From: Fidelibacterota bacterium
GTDB taxonomy: Bacteria > Fidelibacterota > Marinisomatia > SCGC-AAA003-L08 > D37C17
DNA: 39,922 nucleotides
Direction of reading: 5' to 3'
Assembly: GCA_002719095.1 (NCBI GenBank)
Contig: PBGO01000012.1
Span: 1 to 39,922 of the forward strand
In this document: positions 31,534-39,922 of the stretch, one piece after another
Layout of the letters: each line of letters begins with the position of its first letter
Numbering within the stretch: position 1 is the stretch's first letter
Position numbers and translations under genes: made by a program
The notes under the pieces: model-generated
The model's database searches: none
What the model saw: only the letters and a program-made list of their open reading frames with translations
What the model was told of the DNA's origin: nothing

Positions 31534-33104
31534 TATTTACCCATATTATTTAATATAGCAAAAATTGTAAGTATTTGACTTGAAAGTTGAATTATATCTG
31601 TCAATCTTTCCCAGCTATTATAGTCATTTTTTTCTTCAACAAATATTATATCTTGGCTTTTGAGATCATAATTTTTTATTTGACTCAATGCTAGTCTATC
31701 ACCTGTACTTGCTTGTATTATAAAGTATTTTTTTGTTGCATTTTCAGTAATTCCACCGGATTGAATTACATAGTCATTAATAGATAAAGTGCTTAAATAA
31801 GGATACCTTCCTGGATTTCTGACTGCTCCGATAACTTCAATAAAATCATACTTTTTAGGAATGATAATAACATCTTTATCAAATAATTTATAGCTTGAAA
31901 TAACACTTTCGATTAAATTAAATTCAGAATTCCTAAATTCTCCTCTTTCAGAGCGAGCTCTTGCGCGAATATAAGATAAATCAGTATCAGATCGATCAGA
32001 TGGGTTAATAGCAGAAATTCTTAATAGTTCTTTATCTCCAATTTTATCTATGACCTCATTATTGATTATAATTTTAGCTACATCTGATTCTTTTGTATAA
32101 CCACCAGCTCTAATGATTACGTCTTTGATTGTTGTTGAGTCATTAATAGTGTATGTTCCTGGATTTAAAATCTCACCTTTTATTGATACTGTTTTAATCC
32201 TCTTATAATCAGACTTTAATTTTATTAGTACTTGATCATGAGGCATTATTTTAAAATTTGGAATTTGTTCGTTTATTATAGTTAAAGATATTATTTCATT
32301 TTCCGATGAGTTTATATGTCTTAGTACTTCTACGTTATTTTTAACATTATGAATGTTTTCAAGTAATCCACCTGCAAAATTTATAATATCTGCCAAAGAA
32401 TCGCCTTCTCGATACTCGTATTTACCAGGCAATACAACTGCGCCTCCAATATTAATGTGGGATTCTATAAAACCTAGCTTGACAATATCTTCAGGATTTA
32501 AACTTGGATTTTGATCTAATGCAGATATTCTTTTAAATTTTTCTAAATCAAAATTTCTTACAACAGATGAACCATCGCTTTTTTTACTAATGATTGTCAA
32601 ATTTCGAGAAGATATTTCCAGATCAGGAATGGAATCTGATGCGAAATCTATTTGAATTTCATCAAATAAATCAATTAAAGTTGTGGTAGAATTTACTTTC
32701 CTGTATCCAGAAAGACTACTTATTGGAGAAGAAACCAACACCCTAAATTGTTTCATAGAATTTAGCATTATGTTGACATCAGAATCAGGATAATAATCAA
32801 TGCAATTTTTTTTAATAATAGTAAAAGCTTGAACTAATGACATTTTATCAACATTAATTTTACCAACGAGAGGTATAAGAACATCTCCTGTAGGTGAAAC
32901 AATAAGAATTTCTTTAATAATTTGATTTGTTGAAATTAGAGAAAAAGAAAAGGAGTCTCCTGGGCCTACGATATAATCATGCGGGTTGATGGTTTTGCTC
33001 AAAATCGCATCATCATAGTTAAATTCTGGGAGTTTGTTATTATCACTCGAAGAGAATAAAGTACAAATTATACAAGCAATTAATATATGTTTAAGACTTA
33101 TCAT
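31533..33104 (-). CDS. Polysaccharide biosynthesis/export protein (Wza-like, multiple SLBB domains)
   Basis: 523 aa; YIVGPGDSFSFSLI, repeated SLBB-type segments (INIGGAVVLPGKYEYREGDSLADIINFAGG; VSIKGEILNPGTYTINDSTTIKDVIIRAGG; IEVIGAVRNPGRYPYLSTLSINDYVIQSGG). Confidence 0.9.
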   Translation of the reverse strand: MISLKHILIACIICTLFSSSDNNKLPEFNYDDAILSKTINPHDYIVGPGDSFSFSLISTNQIIKEILIVSPTGDVLIPLVGKINVDKMSLVQAFTIIKKNCIDYYPDSDVNIMLNSMKQFRVLVSSPISSLSGYRKVNSTTTLIDLFDEIQIDFASDSIPDLEISSRNLTIISKKSDGSSVVRNFDLEKFKRISALDQNPSLNPEDIVKLGFIESHINIGGAVVLPGKYEYREGDSLADIINFAGGLLENIHNVKNNVEVLRHINSSENEIISLTIINEQIPNFKIMPHDQVLIKLKSDYKRIKTVSIKGEILNPGTYTINDSTTIKDVIIRAGGYTKESDVAKIIINNEVIDKIGDKELLRISAINPSDRSDTDLSYIRARARSERGEFRNSEFNLIESVISSYKLFDKDVIIIPKKYDFIEVIGAVRNPGRYPYLSTLSINDYVIQSGGITENATKKYFIIQASTGDRLALSQIKNYDLKSQDIIFVEEKNDYNSWERLTDIIQLSSQILTIFAILNNMGK

Positions 33105-33157
33105 TCATTAAAATAAATTTAATAATTTTTTTACAACATAGGTATTCTATAAATTAT

Positions 33158-35122
33158 TTACATTAATCCCAATCTCTTTCTTAAAAACCATTCTGTTGAA
33201 AGTAATATAGCTCCCAAAATAAGATAGTATAAATAGTTTCTAGAGTTTATGTCTATCCAGCTTTTTGATAGCGTTTCATTATTATTCTTACTATTAATGT
33301 CTGAAAGAAAATCATCAGTTTCCAATTGAGAAATATCTGAATAAATCCCTCTTGAGCTTTTTGATATATTTAATAGAAACTCATAATTCTGGCCAATTAA
33401 ACTTTCCTCTGAATTAAAATCTTCAACTACCAACTCTAGAGTATTACTTAAATCATTACCATAATTATCTAATAATTTAATTTTATGTTTGCCAATGTAT
33501 GGAATGGTAAATTTTTTATCAAGAGGTATTCTAAATTCCCGATTCTGACTGGTTACATAAAACTCTGCACCACTTATGCCATCTGGTGAATTTGAAGAAA
33601 ATTCAATTTCAATTTTCTCATTATTGTAATACTTATTTTTTTTTGAATAAATATATACTTTATCACTATCATAGTACGCATCAGATATTATATCCATAAT
33701 CATATTATCAAATTTCTTCTTACTGCCAAACTCAATAGACTTATATGAAAATTTTGCGATTTCAGGAAAAAAGATTAAAAAGAGATTTTTATTGTTGCAT
33801 AAAAAGTATGAGCCATCATCAAATTTTATATTATTATCATTTTGACTACAATCTATTTTATAATCAGCTAAATCATTAAAATAGTAGCCGTTGGATATAT
33901 TATATCTCTCTGATAATATTTTCTGATCAATTCTTCTTTCTGTGTCAATATTTTGTACTTTAAATTGAAGCAGACTTGATATTTCTTTCAAAGAATCATA
34001 ATTATGTGATTTGCCAAATGCTATAAAAATTGGTATTGATTTTTCACCTGCCTCAAAAATGATTGACTCGAAGATATTTTTATCGGTTTCTTTTTGAAAA
34101 AAATTATCCAAAAAAATCATATCCGCTTCAAAAACTTGATTTTGAAAAAAATTTTTATCAACATTATTAATGTTGTAATCGAAGTATATTGAATCGAAAG
34201 GTAACTTATTTAATAATTCTAAGTAATATTTTGAGTTGTATGATAATCCTCCTGAAAAATAATATAATGATCTTTCTTTATCTATGAAGGAATTATACTT
34301 TACATTGATTTGATCAATCGTCGTATTTTTGTCATCTTTGATAATTAACCTCAGTTTTTCAAATGAATCAAGACCTAAGCTAGTTATGTTAACTTTATTA
34401 GAACTTGATAGTTCTTCGTCCATAAAATCTGACAATAAACAAAGTTTTGAATTGTTCTGATAAAGTTCAATTTGTTTTGTAGCATGATTAGTTTCCGATA
34501 ATGTGAAGTCAATGAATGTTTGGTTTTTTTTTGTTTTTAAGCTGGCATTTTTGAAATGAGGAATTTTAATATTATTCTGTCCAACTCCAATAATATTTAT
34601 TTTTTTGTTAAAGTTATACTTTTGCTCTTTTCCAAATGGTCTTAATCCATCTGTAATAAATAAAAAACTTTTTTCACTTGAGTTGAGTATATGATTTCTG
34701 AAATTATCCATATTTGTGATATCTTCATTGAAGACAAAATCGTTTGTTTTTACAATTGATTTTATTTCATTTCCAACAGCAAAAAAATTACTTTTGGTAT
34801 TATTTTTATTTAACCAGTCTTTTATATCCATCAATAGTTGATTAATTTGATTTTGAGAAACATTATTGATCATACTTTTTGATGCATCAATATAAATATT
34901 GAGGTCTGAACTATCATTATTTTGATTCTCGTATCTGAAGTTCGGTTGGAAATAAAAAAAAATTATAATAAAAATAGCAAGTAATCTCAAAAAATATAAA
35001 TATACTCTACTCTTATTAATTTCTTCTTTGGTATAATACTCTAAGCAATGATAAAAAGTTGAAAGTAATAGAAATAAAACAATTATTAAGCTAAAAATTT
35101 GAAAATTATAGAGGGATATCAC
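33158..35122 (-). CDS. VWA-domain-like membrane protein, unknown function
   Basis: 654 aa; two N-terminal TM, MIDAS-like IDASKSM, FLFITDGLRPFG, C-terminal TM ending EWFLRKRLGLM. Confidence 0.7.
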   Translation of the reverse strand: MISLYNFQIFSLIIVLFLLLSTFYHCLEYYTKEEINKSRVYLYFLRLLAIFIIIFFYFQPNFRYENQNNDSSDLNIYIDASKSMINNVSQNQINQLLMDIKDWLNKNNTKSNFFAVGNEIKSIVKTNDFVFNEDITNMDNFRNHILNSSEKSFLFITDGLRPFGKEQKYNFNKKINIIGVGQNNIKIPHFKNASLKTKKNQTFIDFTLSETNHATKQIELYQNNSKLCLLSDFMDEELSSSNKVNITSLGLDSFEKLRLIIKDDKNTTIDQINVKYNSFIDKERSLYYFSGGLSYNSKYYLELLNKLPFDSIYFDYNINNVDKNFFQNQVFEADMIFLDNFFQKETDKNIFESIIFEAGEKSIPIFIAFGKSHNYDSLKEISSLLQFKVQNIDTERRIDQKILSERYNISNGYYFNDLADYKIDCSQNDNNIKFDDGSYFLCNNKNLFLIFFPEIAKFSYKSIEFGSKKKFDNMIMDIISDAYYDSDKVYIYSKKNKYYNNEKIEIEFSSNSPDGISGAEFYVTSQNREFRIPLDKKFTIPYIGKHKIKLLDNYGNDLSNTLELVVEDFNSEESLIGQNYEFLLNISKSSRGIYSDISQLETDDFLSDINSKNNNETLSKSWIDINSRNYLYYLILGAILLSTEWFLRKRLGLM

Positions 35123-36117
35123 TATTGATCCATCATTAAATTTGGATATATATCTAATGTTGAGTCAGAAGTCTCACTATTTAATGCTTTTTCGTATCCT
35201 GCAATGCAAATCATCGCAGCATTATCAGTACAATACTTTATAGGGGGATAATGTATATTATAAAGCCCATTTTTTGTAATTTGATCAAGCTTATCACGAA
35301 ATCTGATATTAGCAGTTACTCCGCCTGAAATAACAACGTCAAAAACTCCAGTCTCATCTGAAACTAATACTAATTTTTTTATAAGTGTATCTAGAATCGT
35401 TTCTTGATAATCGCATGCGATATTTTTATAATCTTTTTCAGTTACTTTATTGCTTTTAAGTAGATAGTAAAGTGAAGTTTTTAAGCCACTAAATGAAAAG
35501 TTAAACTTTGAATTTTTAACTCTCGCTATGGGAAAATTAAACTCACCAATACTTCCAAATTTACTTAGTTTTTCAATTTCAGGTCCTCCAGGATAACCTA
35601 ATCCAAGCATTCTTGCACCTTTATCGAAAGCTTCTCCTGCAGCATCATCAACTGTATTTGAAAATAATTTATAATCTTTATAAGAACTAACAAGCCAAAT
35701 TTGAGTATGTCCACCTGAAACGAGCATACACAAGAAAGGATATACTATTTGCTTTTTATCAATGAAATTTGAAAAAAGATGACCTTCCATATGATTAACA
35801 CCTATTAAAGGTATATCATTCGCTGCTGATAGACCTTTAGCAAAATTAACGCCCACAAGAAGTGCGCCTTTCAATCCAGGCCCATTGGTAACAGCGATAT
35901 AATCTATCTCGCTTAATGTTATACCTGAATCTTTAATTGATTTTCTAGTTACTTCATTAATTAATGACAGGTGCTCTATTGATGCTATCTCAGGTACAAC
36001 ACCACCATACTCAGTATGAATAAGTTGACTAACTGTAGTGTTGGATAGTACTTTTCTATGGTGAGTTACAGCTACAGAAGTTTCATCACATGAAGTTTCT
36101 ATACCTAGAATATTCAT
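35122..36117 (-). CDS. tsaD: tRNA N6-threonylcarbamoyladenosine biosynthesis protein TsaD
   Basis: 331 aa; GIETSCDETSVAV, NGPGLKGALLVG, GVNHMEGHLFSNF, LVSGGHTQI. Confidence 0.96.
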   Translation of the reverse strand: MNILGIETSCDETSVAVTHHRKVLSNTTVSQLIHTEYGGVVPEIASIEHLSLINEVTRKSIKDSGITLSEIDYIAVTNGPGLKGALLVGVNFAKGLSAANDIPLIGVNHMEGHLFSNFIDKKQIVYPFLCMLVSGGHTQIWLVSSYKDYKLFSNTVDDAAGEAFDKGARMLGLGYPGGPEIEKLSKFGSIGEFNFPIARVKNSKFNFSFSGLKTSLYYLLKSNKVTEKDYKNIACDYQETILDTLIKKLVLVSDETGVFDVVISGGVTANIRFRDKLDQITKNGLYNIHYPPIKYCTDNAAMICIAGYEKALNSETSDSTLDIYPNLMMDQ

Positions 36118-36142
36118 AGATAATTTAACAAAAGCTTAATCT

Positions 36143-37888
36143 CTATTTATCAATATTAAACATGACTTTCTTCATAGAATGATTTACCTCTGACACAGTC
36201 ATGTCATATGAATCATCTAAAATATAATGACTTTTAAGATCTTCTCTGTCGTCTTCATTTAAATCTTTGAAAGATACCATTCCTTCTACAGAATCCTCGA
36301 CTTCAAAAACAAGGCCTTTATCAAGGATTTTAACAAGCTTGGCATTTACAGTATCTCCTGATGAAAACTTAGCTAATGGATCATCTTGCAGCTGTTTTGT
36401 TCCTACACCAAGCTTCCTTTCATCTGAAGAAACTTCAAGAATTTTAATCTCAATTTTTTCTCCAATTGAAAAAACTTCATTTGGATGCTTGATTAATCGT
36501 GTCCAGCTTATGTCAGAAATGTGCAATAAGCCATCAATACCTTCTTCAAGCTCTACAAATGCTCCATATTGAGTAAAATGTTTCACTATCCCTTCATGTT
36601 TGGTTCCTATGGGATATTTATTTTCAATTGTTTCCCATGGATTTTCTAGAAGCTGTTTAATTCCAAGTGCAATTTTTTTCTTTTCAACGTCAAGGGAAAT
36701 GACTGTGGCTTCGACAACATCATTAATTGAGTAAACATCTGATGGATGCTTGATATGCTTTGTCCAAGACATTTCAGAAATATGAATTAATCCTTCAATT
36801 CCTTCCTCCAGTTGTAAAAATAATCCATAATTCATAAGATTAACAACTTTACCACTCACTTTGCTACCAACTGAAAATTTATCGCTTATATTTTCCCATG
36901 GATCGCTCTGGAGCTGCTTCATTCCAAGTGAAATTTTGACATTTTTGACATCAAAATCTATAACTTTTACCTCAACTTTTTCACCGAGGGTAATTTTTTC
37001 AGAAGGATGATTAATTCTACCCCATGTTATATCTGTTATGTGTAACAATCCATCAATCCCTCCGAGATCAATAAAAGCACCAAATTCAGTGATATTTTTA
37101 ACCATGCCTTCAAGAACCATGCCAATTTCCATTTGTCCGAGAATTTCTTGTCTCTTTTCTGTCATTTCATCATTTAGTAACTCTTTTCTAGATAAGACAA
37201 TATTTTTTCTAACTTCATTAAATTTGACTATTTTGAAGTCGCATTCCATATCGATATATTTATCAAAATCAGTGACAGAGTAAATTTCAATCTGCGACCC
37301 AGGTAAAAAACCTTGAACAACTCCAAGCTCAACTACCATTCCACCTTTAATTCTTTTTATAATTTTTCCTTTAATCAAACCATCGTTGTTGAATATTTCA
37401 CGTATTTCGTTCCATTTAATTTCAAAGTCAGCTTTCTGTTTGGACAAAATAAAATTACCTTTTGAGTCTTCAAATGACTTTATATAAACTTTGATTTGAT
37501 CATTCATATTTGGCATTTCTAAAAATTCATCTTTTGGAATCATTCCTTCAGATTTGAACCCAATGTCAACAAAAACACACTTATCAGTTATATTAATAAC
37601 ACTCCCTTCAACAATTCTGTTTTGCTTTATATCAAGGACAGTCGTGTCATAAATTGAGTCATCGATATTCTTTTGTGTTTGATAGTTCTTTAATTCATCA
37701 ACAGATATTGTTTTCATTTCGAGAATTTTTTTATCCAAATAATTTACTGTTGGTATTTGATTAGTCTGTTCTGCAGGTATTACTTCATTAATATCAACTG
37801 CAGGATTATCAGATGTTGATTTCTCTACGGTTTCTACGATATCAATATTTTCTTTGTTATTTTCATTGGTTACGTTTTTATCAGTCAT
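36143..37888 (-). CDS. rpsA: 30S ribosomal protein S1
   Basis: 581 aa; several S1 domains with repeated GLLHISDISWTRLIKHP / GLIHISEMSWTKHIKHP / GLLHITDITWGRINHP motifs; GGAG SD. Confidence 0.95.
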   Translation of the reverse strand: MTDKNVTNENNKENIDIVETVEKSTSDNPAVDINEVIPAEQTNQIPTVNYLDKKILEMKTISVDELKNYQTQKNIDDSIYDTTVLDIKQNRIVEGSVINITDKCVFVDIGFKSEGMIPKDEFLEMPNMNDQIKVYIKSFEDSKGNFILSKQKADFEIKWNEIREIFNNDGLIKGKIIKRIKGGMVVELGVVQGFLPGSQIEIYSVTDFDKYIDMECDFKIVKFNEVRKNIVLSRKELLNDEMTEKRQEILGQMEIGMVLEGMVKNITEFGAFIDLGGIDGLLHITDITWGRINHPSEKITLGEKVEVKVIDFDVKNVKISLGMKQLQSDPWENISDKFSVGSKVSGKVVNLMNYGLFLQLEEGIEGLIHISEMSWTKHIKHPSDVYSINDVVEATVISLDVEKKKIALGIKQLLENPWETIENKYPIGTKHEGIVKHFTQYGAFVELEEGIDGLLHISDISWTRLIKHPNEVFSIGEKIEIKILEVSSDERKLGVGTKQLQDDPLAKFSSGDTVNAKLVKILDKGLVFEVEDSVEGMVSFKDLNEDDREDLKSHYILDDSYDMTVSEVNHSMKKVMFNIDK

Positions 37889-37909
37889 TTGTTTTATAAA
37901 ACTCCATTG

Positions 37910-38554
37910 TTATTTTATGTAATTAATTATTTTTAATACTTGCTCTTCTAAACCCATATCAGAATTATCAATGTAAATTGCATCCTGGGCTCTTCTTAAG
38001 GGCGAATTTTTTCTATTTTCATCATACGAATCTCTGTTCTTAATCATTTCTAATACTTCCTTATAATCTTTCTTAATATTGCATTCAAGAAACTCATTGA
38101 ATCGTCTTCTGGCTCTTACCTCAACTTCTGCATCTATAAAAAACTTAAAATCTGCATTGGGAAAAACTGTTGTTCCGATATCGCGTCCATCAACAATAAT
38201 GTTCTGGTAGTCAGCCAAGTCTCTCTGAATAGAAATTAAGAAATTTCTCACAGAGCTAACTGAACTTACTCTACTTACATTATTTGTTATAGAATCCTCT
38301 CTCAAGTACTGAGTAACATTAATATCGTTCAAAGTAATTAAATTTTTCTTTACATCGTAATTGATTTTTAAGTCTTTCAAAGCGCTATTAATGTCTATAC
38401 TCTTTTTAAGATCAACATCTTTAGCTAATAAAAAATAAGTTACTGCACGATACAACGAACCTGAGTCACAATAATAATAACATAGTTTTTTTGCAAGTAG
38501 CTTGGCAGTTGATGTTTTGCCGGAACCAGAAGGACCATCAATCGCAATAACCAT
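37910..38554 (-). CDS. cmk: Cytidylate kinase
   Basis: 214 aa; IDGPSGSGKTSTAKLLAKKLCYYYCDSGSLYRAVT, DGRDIGTTVFPNADFKFFIDA. Confidence 0.95.
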   Translation of the reverse strand: MVIAIDGPSGSGKTSTAKLLAKKLCYYYCDSGSLYRAVTYFLLAKDVDLKKSIDINSALKDLKINYDVKKNLITLNDINVTQYLREDSITNNVSRVSSVSSVRNFLISIQRDLADYQNIIVDGRDIGTTVFPNADFKFFIDAEVEVRARRRFNEFLECNIKKDYKEVLEMIKNRDSYDENRKNSPLRRAQDAIYIDNSDMGLEEQVLKIINYIK

Positions 38555-38637
38555 TTTAGTAAAAATCCCCTCTTATCAAAAAGCCAAATAATATACAATA
38601 TAAATTGAATAAAATTAAAATTTTTCTTTTGTTTATT

Positions 38638-39333
38638 TTATTGTGCAATGTTAGCAATCTCTTTTTTATTTAATTTTCTATAAGATCCCACATCTAATGA
38701 TTTCAAATCAACATTAGAAAATTTATATCTGTGAAGACTAATAACCTTGGAATCGAAATGATGAAATATTTTTTTTATTTCTCTGTTTTTACCTTCTCTG
38801 AGAGTTATGTCCCAAAGAAATTTTCCTTCTTTTTTATCAACACGTTTTATTTTTGCAGTTACAAAATCTCCATCGTCAAGCTTTATTCCTCTGCTTATTT
38901 CTTCAATATTTTCATTTGATAAATCAATTCTTGTAATAGCAGAGTATTTCTTTACTATCTGAAACTTTGGGTGAGTGAGCTTGTAGGCCAAGTCACCATT
39001 ATTTGTAATAAGAATAACACCAGTAGTATCTCTGTCAAGCCTTCCAATGGTAAATAGTCTTTTTTTAGTATCTATCAATTCAAATACATTTTTCTTATTA
39101 TATTTATCAAGATTTGAACAAACATAACCTTTAGGTTTAAATAAAACATAAACTAAATCTACTTCAGCGGACAGTACTTTACCTTTGTAAGTGACTATAT
39201 CTTCAATAGAAACTTTGTAAGAGAAATCACTTACGATTTCTCCATTAACAGAAATTAATTTTTGACTAATTAAATGGTCTGCTTTTCTTCTTGAGGTAAT
39301 TCCAGATTTGGCAATGAATTTATTTAATCTCAT
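38638..39333 (-). CDS. rRNA pseudouridine synthase (RluB/RsuA family)
   Basis: 231 aa; S4 domain MRLNKFIAKSGITSRRKADHLI, GRLDRDTTGVILITNNGDLA, REGKNREIKKIF. Confidence 0.93.
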   Translation of the reverse strand: MRLNKFIAKSGITSRRKADHLISQKLISVNGEIVSDFSYKVSIEDIVTYKGKVLSAEVDLVYVLFKPKGYVCSNLDKYNKKNVFELIDTKKRLFTIGRLDRDTTGVILITNNGDLAYKLTHPKFQIVKKYSAITRIDLSNENIEEISRGIKLDDGDFVTAKIKRVDKKEGKFLWDITLREGKNREIKKIFHHFDSKVISLHRYKFSNVDLKSLDVGSYRKLNKKEIANIAQ

Positions 39334-39922
39334 ATTTTTTTTACTAGGCCTATTTTTCTATAAACTTTCGTTAATGTTTTGCTAGCAATGTAAGATGCTT
39401 TTTTAGAACCAGTGGCAAGGATTTCATCCAAATAATCTCTACAAGAAATTAAATCTTCGTATTTTTCTCTTACAGGTCTTAATGACTCTACAAGTAATTC
39501 AGCAAGATCATTTTTAAAATCAGAATACATTTTTCCATTATACATTTGCTCTATTTTTTTTGGAGACATCTTGGAATAACTCGAATAAATAGTAATTAAA
39601 TTTTTTAATCCTGGCTTATCATCCGAAAAAACTATATCGGAACCAGAATCTGTTACAGCCCTTTTTACTTTTCTGGTGATTACATCGGGATCATCAATCA
39701 ATGCGATGAAATTATTTTCGTTCACATCTGATTTAGACATTTTATTACTTGGATTTTGTAAACTCATAATCCGTCCATTAGATTTATTTATGTATGGTTC
39801 AGGGATATTAAACGTTTGAGAATATCTTTTATTAAATCGATGAGCTAAATTTCTTGATAGCTCTAAATGTTGCTTCTGATCAGAACCTACAGGTACTAGA
39901 TTTGCGTTATATAAAAGAATAT
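39330..39922 (-). CDS. trpS: Tryptophanyl-tRNA synthetase, C-terminal part (truncated by window edge)
   Basis: Reading frame continues past the tracked Met at 39767 to the window end: LYNANLVPVGSDQKQHLELSRNLAHRFN...NKMSKSDVNENNFIALIDDPD; KMSKS motif present. Confidence 0.95.
   Translation of the reverse strand, partial: ILLYNANLVPVGSDQKQHLELSRNLAHRFNKRYSQTFNIPEPYINKSNGRIMSLQNPSNKMSKSDVNENNFIALIDDPDVITRKVKRAVTDSGSDIVFSDDKPGLKNLITIYSSYSKMSPKKIEQMYNGKMYSDFKNDLAELLVESLRPVREKYEDLISCRDYLDEILATGSKKASYIASKTLTKVYRKIGLVKKI

Noticed and set aside
36267-37283. Plus-strand ORFs of 101 and 81 aa
   Set aside because: Antisense to the repeated S1 domains of rpsA; similar translations (MCNKPSIPSSS / MCNNPSIPPRS) simply reflect the S1 repeats read backwards.
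36267-37283. Apparent internal DNA repeat
   Set aside because: Explained by tandem S1 domains of rpsA, not a mobile or CRISPR repeat.
1-39922. CRISPR arrays, tRNAs, rRNAs, transposases or phage genes
   Set aside because: None recognised in either strand by inspection; no direct-repeat spacer pattern or integrase/transposase motifs.
39330-39922. Functional link between trpS and the Trp-degradation operon
   Set aside because: Nearly 30 kb apart within a housekeeping gene run; likely coincidence.

Overview
AT-rich bacterial window, almost fully coding. The parE/parC type, Wzi-like protein and tiny AURKAIP1/COX24-like gene suggest a Bacteroidota/FCB-group relative; this is inference. Layout: (1) minus-strand purL, translationally coupled to a truncated M20-type amidohydrolase at the left edge. 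(2) A compact nine-gene plus-strand operon (2460-11014) covering tryptophan catabolism by the kynurenine / 2-aminomuconate route: TDO, divergent SDR, 2-aminomuconic semialdehyde dehydrogenase, RidA-type 2-aminomuconate deaminase, HAAO, ACMSD, kynureninase, KMO, cyclase-family formamidase candidate. (3) A run of about 29 kb on the minus strand: parC, parE, beta-barrel protein, DUF885-like lipoprotein, nadK, xseB, xseA, a 31-aa basic ribosomal-type protein absent from the supplied ORF track, HU, LysM lytic transglycosylase, serS, a surface-polysaccharide cluster (Wzi-like, WecA-like, epimerase, two GT2, Wzy-like, Wzz, Wza-like), a VWA membrane protein, tsaD, rpsA, cmk, rluB-type synthase and partial trpS. 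The best second-look items are the kynurenine operon with its SDR lacking the canonical YxxxK, the unannotated bS22/mS38-like micro-ORF, and the overlapping convergent 3' ends of the kyn and parEC units. I found no CRISPR array, tRNA, rRNA or transposon.
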